From: Burkholderiaceae bacterium
GTDB taxonomy: Bacteria; Pseudomonadota; Gammaproteobacteria; Burkholderiales; Burkholderiaceae_C
Direction of reading: 5' to 3'
DNA length: 12,559 nucleotides
Assembly (NCBI GenBank): GCA_017999135.1
Contig: JAGOBT010000042.1
Location: 1-12,559 of the forward strand
Numbering within the stretch: the first letter of the stretch is position 1; every line of letters begins with the position of its first letter. Of the stretch, positions 1 to 5,050 are shown piece after piece. The notes below the pieces were generated by a model. It ran no database searches. It saw only the letters and a list, made by a program, of their open reading frames with translations, and was not told the origin of the DNA. A program made the position numbers and the translations under genes.

Positions 1-2
1 GG

Positions 3-845
3 ATGTCGCGGATGCCGGCCACCTTGGCCATCAGCAAGCAATTGCTGCCGGTGTACGACAAGCCGATGGTGTACTACCCGCTCAGCACGCTGATGCTGGC
101 CGGCATCCGCGACATCCTGGTCATCAGCACGCCACAGGACACGCCGCGCTTCGAGGCCCTGCTGGGCGACGGCAGCCGCTGGGGCCTGAACCTCAGCTAC
201 TGCGTGCAGCCCAGCCCCGACGGCCTGGCGCAGGCCTTCATCCTGGGCCGGCAGTTCGTCGGCAATCACCCCAGCGCGCTGGTGCTGGGCGACAACATCT
301 TCTACGGCCACGACTTCGCCACGTTGCTCAAGCGCGCCGATGGCCGCGCCACGGGCGCCAGCGTGTTCGCCTACCACGTGACCGACCCCGAACGCTACGG
401 CGTGGTCGAGTTCGACGGCAGCAAGCGCGCGCTCAGCATCGAAGAGAAGCCCAAGGCCCCCAAGAGCAACTACGCCGTCACCGGCCTGTACTTCTACGAC
501 AAACAGGTGTGCGACATCGCCGCCAGCATCCAGCCCAGCGCGCGTGGCGAGCTGGAGATCACCACGGTGAACGCCACCTACCTGCAGCAAGGCCAGCTGG
601 ACGTGGAGATCATGGGCCGCGGCTATGCCTGGCTGGACACCGGCACGCACGACAGCCTGCTGGAAGCCGGCCAGTTCATCGCCACGCTGGAAAAGCGCCA
701 GGGCCTGAAGGTGGCCTGCCCGGAAGAAATCGCCTACCGCGCCGGCTGGATCAGCGCCGCCCAACTGGAGCAGCAGGCCCAGCCGATGCTGAAGAACGGC
801 TACGGGCAATACCTGATGCAGGTGCTGCGAGAAAAAGCGTTCTGA
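3..845 (+). CDS. rfbA: Glucose-1-phosphate thymidylyltransferase RfbA/RmlA, 5'-partial at window edge
   Basis: The enzyme joins glucose-1-phosphate and dTTP to give dTDP-glucose, the first step of dTDP-L-rhamnose synthesis for O-antigen and other surface glycans; it is cytoplasmic. The reading frame is open from the left edge. The family's N-terminal nucleotide-binding loop (GGSGTRL-type) lies outside or is missing, and the first visible codons ([13 protein letters not shown]) align with the stretch just after it. Visible family signatures: [22 protein letters not shown], the metal-binding LGDNIFYGH (Asp about residue 97), [30 protein letters not shown] and [16 protein letters not shown]. The C-terminus is full length for the family (about 290-298 residues normally; 280 seen here). 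The ATG at position 3 is probably internal. The immediate 3' neighbour is a convergent ccdB, not rfbC. Confidence 0.93.
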   Translation: MSRMPATLAISKQLLPVYDKPMVYYPLSTLMLAGIRDILVISTPQDTPRFEALLGDGSRWGLNLSYCVQPSPDGLAQAFILGRQFVGNHPSALVLGDNIFYGHDFATLLKRADGRATGASVFAYHVTDPERYGVVEFDGSKRALSIEEKPKAPKSNYAVTGLYFYDKQVCDIAASIQPSARGELEITTVNATYLQQGQLDVEIMGRGYAWLDTGTHDSLLEAGQFIATLEKRQGLKVACPEEIAYRAGWISAAQLEQQAQPMLKNGYGQYLMQVLREKAF

Positions 846-872
846 CGAGCTGCCGCCACTGCCTGGCTGCGC

Positions 873-1181
873 CTACCAGCCACGCAGCATGAAGTCGAGG
901 GCCGATTCCACCTGCAGTTGGTCGGGGCCTGTCAGGCGCACCACGGGCGCACGCAGCAGCAGCGAAGGCACAGCCAGGATGTTGGGAGTGTCGAGCAACC
1001 AGCTCTCGGCAGTCACGGTCAGCAACAACTGCGCGCCTGTCATCACCGCGGTGGCTGGCTCGGCACGCAGCAGCGGCACGCACCACCGCGTGTGGGTGCG
1101 CACCAGATCGCTCTGCACGTCGAGCAACAGGCCGTGGCTGGCACGGGGGTTGGGGTTGCGGTACACATCGAAACGCGCCAC
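873..1181 (-). CDS. ccdB: CcdB-family toxin (DNA gyrase poison)
   Basis: CcdB toxins trap the GyrA-DNA cleavage complex and kill the cell when the antitoxin CcdA is lost. The 102-residue product has the family length and landmarks: N-terminal FDVYRNPN, the core HGLLLDVQSDLV, a central RWCVPLLRA strand, ESWLLDTPNILAVPS and the C-terminal helix ending LDFMLRGW. The start is a GTG, three bases after the ccdA stop, so the two genes are translationally linked. In F-plasmid CcdB the last three residues (Trp-Gly-Ile) are needed for poisoning. Here they are Arg-Gly-Trp, so only the Gly is kept; chromosomal CcdB relatives also vary at the first position, so activity is likely but unproven. The gene converges on rfbA with 27 bases between the stops. 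Confidence 0.9.
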   Translation of the reverse strand: MARFDVYRNPNPRASHGLLLDVQSDLVRTHTRWCVPLLRAEPATAVMTGAQLLLTVTAESWLLDTPNILAVPSLLLRAPVVRLTGPDQLQVESALDFMLRGW

Positions 1182-1184
1182 GGG

Positions 1185-1517
1185 TCAGGCGTCCCCGGGC
1201 CCGGCGTTCGCAGCCGTGTCGGCCAGAAAAGCCTGCATCTGCGCAGCAGCGGTGCCGTCACGATCGACCCGCTCGGCATACGCATCCAGTGCCGCGCGGT
1301 TGGCCAACGTCCAGGCATTGCTGGCAGCGTAGCCGCCCGGCGGCAGCCATCCGTCCGGCGCCTGCACATCTGGTGCCGCCACCGGCGCACGCGCCGGCAC
1401 GGCACGCATGGGCAGCATTTCCACACGCCCGTCCGCATGGAAGACCACGTCGAACAGTTGGCCCGCAAACCGCTTGCCCAGCGAAATCTGGCCGCTGGCA
1501 CCGACTTCCTTCAACAT
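1185..1517 (-). CDS. ccdA: CcdA-type antitoxin with an unusual AbrB-like N-terminus
   Basis: The 110-residue protein precedes ccdB and should neutralise it. Its C-terminal third (about residues 68-100) has the CcdA toxin-binding signature: W-x-x-A-N-R-x-A-x-D-A-Y-x-E-R-V-x-R-x-G, then a short helix. The N-terminus does not look like the ribbon-helix-helix DNA-binding domain of classic CcdA (about 72 residues). It reads MLKEVGASGQISLGKRFAGQ, then a predicted strand-rich FDVVFHADGRVEMLP, resembling AbrB/MazE-like swapped-hairpin antitoxins. A Pro/Ala-rich linker (about residues 40-65) joins the halves. ATG 1517 is the first usable in-frame ATG; an upstream in-frame ATG at 1541 meets a stop after three codons. 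A TATCAT-type -10 and an inverted repeat lie just upstream. The domain assignment of the N-terminus is inference. Confidence 0.82.
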   Translation of the reverse strand: MLKEVGASGQISLGKRFAGQLFDVVFHADGRVEMLPMRAVPARAPVAAPDVQAPDGWLPPGGYAASNAWTLANRAALDAYAERVDRDGTAAAQMQAFLADTAANAGPGDA

Positions 1518-1537
1518 CGCGCCGATCCATCATGTAG

Positions 1538-1552
1538 TCATGCGGCATGATA
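1538..1552 (-). promoter_or_regulatory. Candidate ccdAB promoter/operator
   Basis: On the minus strand this reads TATCATGCCGCATGA. TATCAT (1552-1547) matches the sigma-70 -10 consensus at five of six positions. TCATGC-C-GCATGA (1550-1538) is a perfect inverted repeat with 6-base arms and one central base, sitting 20 bases before the ccdA ATG. No good -35 was found at 15-18 bases. TA antitoxins usually repress their own promoter by binding such repeats, so an operator role is inferred from position and symmetry. Nearly the same 15-mer is found at the hicA start. Confidence 0.45.
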
Positions 1553-1602
1553 CGCCACAGCGCTCCTGGCGAAGGGGAACTTGTGCAAAGACCGGACCAC
1601 AG

Positions 1603-1866
1603 TCACCGTGACAGTGGGGAAGGACGCAACAGGTTCACAGCCTGGCCGCAGGCCGCGGTGGCAAGCCGGTCGTCGTTGGTCCACAGCGCCTGGCAGCCAT
1701 GGAACTGGGCAGTGGCCAAGTGCAGTGCGTCGGGTGTCTTCAGGCTGAAGCGGGCGTGCAAGGCGGCCGCAAGCAGGTAGACCTGCTCTGGCATGTCCAG
1801 AAGCTGGAACTGCGCCAGGCCTTCTTCGTCATTGCGCTGCAATGCCAGATCTCTGCTGCGCCATGT
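1603..1866 (-). pseudogene. vapC: VapC-like PIN toxin remnant, C-terminal half only
   Basis: The minus-strand frame is open from about 1890 (in-frame TGA at 1893-1891) to a TGA at 1603. It encodes the C-terminal half of a PIN-domain ribonuclease: a helix around LDMPEQVYLLAAALHARF, then the conserved LKTPDALHLATA with the third acidic residue and LWTNDDRLA with the last one. No ATG lies in frame, and the N-terminal PIN strand with the first catalytic Asp and the conserved Glu are absent. Only TTG at 1842 could start translation, giving 79 residues against the usual 125-140. Upstream the DNA becomes the promoter of the divergent Phd/RelE pair, so the 5' half and any vapB were probably replaced when that module arrived. 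The 1866 boundary is approximate. Confidence 0.75.
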
Positions 1867-1916
1867 TGATTGCCCGCCGCGGAGGCTCCATCAGGCGCGC
1901 CGCGCGGTAGGCTGGC

Positions 1917-1945
1917 TTGCCAGGGCGGAGGATCGTCCCTATATT
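1917..1945 (+). promoter_or_regulatory. Sigma-70 promoter of the Phd/YefM-RelE module
   Basis: TTGCCA (1917-1922) and TATATT (1940-1945) are separated by exactly 17 bases, and each matches its consensus hexamer at five of six positions. Transcription would begin near 1952, giving a leader of about 17 bases before the antitoxin ATG at 1969. This is one of the best promoter matches in the window. Confidence 0.7.
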
Positions 1946-1958
1946 TGGCACCGAATAT
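1941..1958 (+). promoter_or_regulatory. Operator-like palindrome over the Phd/YefM-RelE promoter
   Basis: ATATTTGG-CA-CCGAATAT is an 18-base inverted repeat with 8-base arms and one mismatched pair. It covers the -10 hexamer and the predicted transcription start. Phd/YefM antitoxins bind such palindromes as dimers and repress their own operon, so this is a likely autoregulatory operator. The AT-rich arms stand out in GC-rich DNA. Confidence 0.6.
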
Positions 1959-1968
1959 GGAGCTAAAA

Positions 1969-2220
1969 ATGGAAACCATCCTCGCCGACGTCGCCGTCAG
2001 CATGTCCGAGTTCAAAAGGAACCCGGCTGCCGTTCTCAGAGAGGCGAACAACCGCCCTGTCGCAGTCCTTAACCACAATCGAGCCGCCTTCTACATGATT
2101 GAACCGCAGCTTTTCGAGGCCATGCTGGAGAAACTTGCGGATCAGGACCTTTACCGCAAGGCGACCAGCCGCCTGGCGGAGAAGGCGCGGGCCATCGAGG
2201 TGGACATTGACGACCTCTAA
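1969..2220 (+). CDS. Phd/YefM (StbD-like) antitoxin
   Basis: The 83-residue antitoxin is of the prevent-host-death/YefM fold, paired with the RelE-type toxin that follows. The N-terminal DNA-binding and dimer domain is recognisable as ILADVAVSMSEFKRNPAAVL followed by RPVAVLNHNRAAFYMIEP, and the C-terminal part (about 50-83) is a charged toxin-binding tail ending IEVDIDDL. ATG 1969 was chosen because GGAG (1959-1962) lies 6 bases before it. The in-frame ATG at 1957 would sit inside the operator palindrome with no ribosome site. The toxin gene overlaps its end by 14 bases. In-frame codons run further upstream to 1870 but look non-coding. Confidence 0.9.
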   Translation: METILADVAVSMSEFKRNPAAVLREANNRPVAVLNHNRAAFYMIEPQLFEAMLEKLADQDLYRKATSRLAEKARAIEVDIDDL

Positions 2221-2572
2221 GGGCAAGCCGAAGCACAAGTACAAGCTTCGCTTCATGCCTGAGGCGCTCGAGGAGTGGCGCAACCTGGACGGCTCCGTTC
2301 AGGCGAATCTCAAGAAGCTTCTTGCCAAGCGGCTTGACAACCCTCACGTCCCAGGCGGCGCCTTGCACGGACCACTGGCCGGGTGCTACAAAATCAAGCT
2401 GCGCCAGCAAGGAATCCGGCTGGTTTACTCCGTCGAAGACGACCACTTGCTGGTGACGGTCTTGGCCGCCGACAAGCGCGACGGCGGTGTGGTCTACGAG
2501 TCGGCCATTCCTCGCCTGTCCGCTGCCGCCGCAGCACTCACCAAAGCGGTGAGGGAAAAGCTCAAGAAGTAG
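2207..2572 (+). CDS. relE: RelE/StbE-type toxin (mRNA interferase family)
   Basis: RelE-fold toxins cleave mRNA at the ribosome. The 121-residue product has the family core: KYKLRFMPEALEEWRNLDGSVQ, LKKLLAKRLDNP, then LAGCYKIKLRQQGIRLVYSV, LLVTVLAADKRDGGVVY. The basic and Tyr residues of that C-terminal strand region match the StbE/RelE active-site face. Nothing resembling an ATG start exists before Met33 of this frame, which would cut the first strand. A TTG at 2207 has a GAGG ribosome site (2196-2199) 7 bases before it and overlaps the antitoxin stop by 14 bases, so translational coupling is likely. The C-terminus runs about 20 residues beyond typical family members as an Ala/Lys-rich helix. 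Confidence 0.87.
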   Translation: MTTSKGKPKHKYKLRFMPEALEEWRNLDGSVQANLKKLLAKRLDNPHVPGGALHGPLAGCYKIKLRQQGIRLVYSVEDDHLLVTVLAADKRDGGVVYESAIPRLSAAAAALTKAVREKLKK

Positions 2573-2619
2573 CCTGGATGTCGACAAGCCGCTTCCCGAG
2601 GCCCGAGATCAAATCACCA

Positions 2620-2632
2620 CGTTCCAGGAACG
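2620..2632. other. Short perfect inverted repeat between convergent TA genes
   Basis: CGTTCC-A-GGAACG lies between the converging relE (ends 2572) and vapC (ends 2642). It could form a small bidirectional hairpin, but no T-tract follows on either strand, so a terminator role is weakly supported. Confidence 0.3.
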
Positions 2633-2641
2633 CGACGCCGC

Positions 2642-3073
2642 TCAAAGCAGTTGCAGGTGCGCATCGGATGCGCCATGCACACTGGACAATGCGATGGCGC
2701 GATCAAAGGTCACCAGCTTTCCGCCATGGTTGACTGCCAGCGCCAGCAAGTACATGTCGGTGATCTGGTTGTGGCCCTGGATGCGTGAAAAGTCGAAGCG
2801 CTGGTTGTCACGCAGCGTCAGGTCGTCTGCCCAGAACGCGTGGTCCAGGCTGGCGCAAGCGTCCCGCAGCCGTTCTCGTACCAGGTGCATCGGCACGCCG
2901 CCTCGGCGACCGTACGACGGCAAACTGAGCACCCGCACGACGCCGTTCTCGACGATCGGGCAGGTGGCGATCTGAACGCCTGGCGTTTCAATGAATTGGT
3001 TGGCGCGCGCCGAGAACTGATGCGCATCGTCGAAGAGAGCAACCCAGACATTGACATCCAGCAGCGCGCGCAT
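2642..3073 (-). CDS. vapC: VapC-family PIN-domain ribonuclease toxin
   Basis: PIN toxins are Mg2+-dependent endoribonucleases that cut tRNA or rRNA. The product is 143 residues, full length for the family, and keeps the acidic set: Asp6 in MRALLDVNVWVALF, Glu42 in CPIVENGVVRVL, Asp106 in QITDMYLLALAV and Asp124 in LVTFDRAI. Its ATG lies three bases after the vapB stop, in the usual antitoxin-first order. It converges on the relE gene. Nothing suggests damage, so this VapBC looks functional, unlike the two decayed VapC genes in the window. Confidence 0.93.
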   Translation of the reverse strand: MRALLDVNVWVALFDDAHQFSARANQFIETPGVQIATCPIVENGVVRVLSLPSYGRRGGVPMHLVRERLRDACASLDHAFWADDLTLRDNQRFDFSRIQGHNQITDMYLLALAVNHGGKLVTFDRAIALSSVHGASDAHLQLL

Positions 3074-3076
3074 GGA

Positions 3077-3322
3077 TCAGATGCCTTCGCGTTCGATCAG
3101 ATCACGAACATGCTGAGGTGTGATCACCTCGTCACGCACGGGCAGCAACGCAAAGCGCCCACGCAGTGGGGCTGACTGCCTGGCGGCCGCCGGGCCATCG
3201 CCCGAGGTGGCCCCCCTGCGCACCAGTTCTGACACGGCATCCCCCAGCGAAATGCGCTCGCGTTGGGCCACATGCCTGGCGGCCAGCAAAGCGTCCTCTG
3301 CGATGTTCAACGTGGTGCGCAT
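3077..3322 (-). CDS. vapB: VapB-type ribbon-helix-helix antitoxin
   Basis: The 81-residue antitoxin sits directly before vapC. The N-terminal MRTTLNIAEDALLAARHVAQ and SLGDAVSELVRRG form a ribbon-helix-helix DNA-binding domain typical of VapB. The middle is a Gly/Ala-rich linker (about 38-50), and the tail RGRFALLPVRDEVITPQHVRDLIE should wrap the VapC active site. The ATG at 3322 gives the exact family start. No strong ribosome site is visible upstream. Three GCATCAG repeats lie 40-66 bases before the start and may take part in regulation. Confidence 0.9.
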   Translation of the reverse strand: MRTTLNIAEDALLAARHVAQRERISLGDAVSELVRRGATSGDGPAAARQSAPLRGRFALLPVRDEVITPQHVRDLIEREGI

Positions 3323-3362
3323 GGTGAGCGTCCGTGAAGGGTGATGTCAAAGTGAGACCATA

Positions 3363-3388
3363 GCATCAGACGCGCATCAGCGCATCAG
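3363..3388. repeat. Three GCATCAG direct repeats in the vapB / MBL-fold gene intergenic region
   Basis: GCATCAG occurs at 3363-3369, 3374-3380 and 3382-3388, with start-to-start spacings of 11 and 8 bases. They lie in the 171-base region between divergent vapB (start 3322) and the MBL-fold gene (start 3494). A weak TATGGT -10 for vapB (3362-3357, minus strand) abuts them. Binding-site function is a guess from position and repetition; the spacing is not a regular helical turn. Confidence 0.35.
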
Positions 3389-3493
3389 TTCACCCCTGCC
3401 GAGGCGTCGCTGCTGGCCGGGAACGGCGCCGTGGCCACGGCCGGGGGCAACCCCCCTTTGACAGCCCCAGGCCTGCCCGCGCACCATGCCGCC

Positions 3494-4894
3494 ATGCGAC
3501 TGCAATTCACCCACCACGGCGCCGTGCGTGGCGTCACCGGCTCGTGCCACCGGCTCACCCTGCCTGACGGCCAGGCCGTGCTGGTCGACTGCGGGCTGTT
3601 CCAGGGTGCCGAGACCTCGCCCGACGGGGCCAGCGCCAACCGGCTGGAGATCGACTTTCCGATCGACACCGTGCGGGCGCTGGTGGTCACGCATGTGCAC
3701 ATCGACCATGTCGGCCGCATCCCCTACCTGCTGGCCGCCGGTTTCCAGGGGCCGATCTACTGCAGCCAGGCCAGCGCGCAGCTGCTGCCGCTGGTGCTGG
3801 AAGACGCGCTCGAAGTGGGCTTCACGCGCAACCGCACGCTGATCGGCAAGTTCCTGGCACTGCTGAAGGCGCGCACCGTGCCCCTGCCCTACAAGCACTG
3901 GCAGACGGTGGTGGCCGGCAGTCCTGGCGTGCGGCTGCGGCTGCACCCGGCCGGGCACATCCTGGGGTCGGCCTTTGCCGAGTTCGACGTCACCCAGACC
4001 GGGCACGCCGCACAGCGGGTGGTGTTCTCGGGCGACCTGGGCGCGCCCTACACCCCGCTGCTGCCCGCCCCCAAGCCGCCGATGCGTGCCGATGTGCTGG
4101 TGCTGGAAAGCACCTACGGCGACCGTACGCACGACAGCCGCAAGACGCGCCGCCAGCGCCTGCAGGCGCTGTGCGAGCACGCGTTTTCCAACGGCGGCAC
4201 CGTGCTGGTGCCGGCCTTCAGCATCGGCCGCACGCAAGAGCTGCTGTACGAGCTGGAAGAGATCATCCACCGCCATGCCCGGCGCGCCGCCGCCCCCGGC
4301 CTGGCCTGGGGCGACGTGCAGATCGTCGTCGATTCACCGCTGGCGGCTGACTTCACTGCCGGCTACGCGCAGCTCAGGGACCACTGGGACGCCGAGGCCC
4401 GCCGCAAGCTGGCCGCCGGCCGCCACCCGCTGGCGTTCGACCAGGTGACCACCGTGGCCGACCATGCCGCCCATCTGCAGATGGTGCAGGGGCTGGCCAA
4501 GTCCGGCCGGCCGGCCATCGTGATCGCGGCCAGTGGCATGTGCAGTGGCGGGCGCATCGTCAACTACCTGAAGGCCATGCTGGGCGACCCGCGGCATGAC
4601 GTGCTGTTCTGCGGCTACCAGGCCGCCGGCACGGCCGGGCGCGCCATCCAGCAGCACGGGCCGCGTGGCGGCTGGGTGGATCTGGACGGCCAGCGCATCG
4701 ACATCCGCGCCAAGGTGCACACGCTGGCCGGCTACTCGGCCCATGCCGACCAGACCGACCTGCTGAACTTCATCGGCCGCATGCGCACCGCGCCGCGCCA
4801 GGTGCGCCTGGTGCATGGCGATGACGACGCCAAGCAGGCGCTGGCGGCGCTGATCCGCCAGCGCCACCCGGGCACCGAGGTGGTGGTGCCCTGA
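3494..4894 (+). CDS. Beta-CASP metallo-beta-lactamase-fold RNase (CPSF73/Ysh1-like)
   Basis: The 466-residue protein belongs to the zinc-dependent beta-CASP RNA-processing family (MBL fold with an RNA-specificity domain). Visible motifs, in order: Asp32 in LVDCGLFQG, the HxHxDH zinc site THVHIDHVGR (67-72), His155 in AGHILGSA, Asp181 in VFSGDLG, the beta-CASP motif LESTYGD (205-210), PAFSIGRTQELLYEL, ASGMCSGGRIVNYL with GYQAAGTAGRAI, GYSAHADQ (His417) and VHGD (His441). All metal ligands are present, so it should be active and cytoplasmic. ATG 3494 starts exactly at the family N-terminus (MRLQFTHHGAVRGVTGS); in-frame upstream codons are unlike coding sequence and no clear ribosome site is seen. 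The natural RNA substrate of bacterial members is poorly defined. It stands alone between a TA block and the DUF1800 operon. Confidence 0.92.
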   Translation: MRLQFTHHGAVRGVTGSCHRLTLPDGQAVLVDCGLFQGAETSPDGASANRLEIDFPIDTVRALVVTHVHIDHVGRIPYLLAAGFQGPIYCSQASAQLLPLVLEDALEVGFTRNRTLIGKFLALLKARTVPLPYKHWQTVVAGSPGVRLRLHPAGHILGSAFAEFDVTQTGHAAQRVVFSGDLGAPYTPLLPAPKPPMRADVLVLESTYGDRTHDSRKTRRQRLQALCEHAFSNGGTVLVPAFSIGRTQELLYELEEIIHRHARRAAAPGLAWGDVQIVVDSPLAADFTAGYAQLRDHWDAEARRKLAAGRHPLAFDQVTTVADHAAHLQMVQGLAKSGRPAIVIAASGMCSGGRIVNYLKAMLGDPRHDVLFCGYQAAGTAGRAIQQHGPRGGWVDLDGQRIDIRAKVHTLAGYSAHADQTDLLNFIGRMRTAPRQVRLVHGDDDAKQALAALIRQRHPGTEVVVP

Positions 4895-4896
4895 GC

Positions 4897-4925
4897 TTGT
4901 TGCGGATGGGGTCAGCGGCTACAAG
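4897..4925 (+). promoter_or_regulatory. Weak promoter candidate for the DUF1800-DUF1501 operon
   Basis: TTGTTG (4897-4902) and TACAAG (4920-4925) lie 17 bases apart, matching consensus at three and four of six positions. It is the best pair seen in the 156-base gap before the DUF1800 gene, and its support is modest. The rest of the gap is GC-rich, with the palindrome CCCGGG-G-CCCGGG at 4947-4959, which could fold in the leader. Confidence 0.25.
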
Positions 4926-5050
4926 CCATTACAACGTGAAGCTACACCCGGGGCCCGGGGCTGCCGACAACCCGGCATCGCCCGCGGCCCGACACGGGGC
5001 TGCGGCATGGCGGCCTGCGGGCCGCCGCCCATCAGACGGCAGCCGCTTCC

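Noticed and set aside
3323..3350. TTGACA (3350-3345, minus strand) as the vapB -35
   Set aside because: At 16-18 bases the matching -10 would be TCACCA-like and overlap the start codon; no credible hexamer was found.
3377..4276. 299-codon open frame antisense to the MBL-fold gene
   Set aside because: It is rich in Gln, His, Arg and Gly, has no recognisable domain, and mirrors a gene with complete catalytic motifs; it is a GC-rich shadow.
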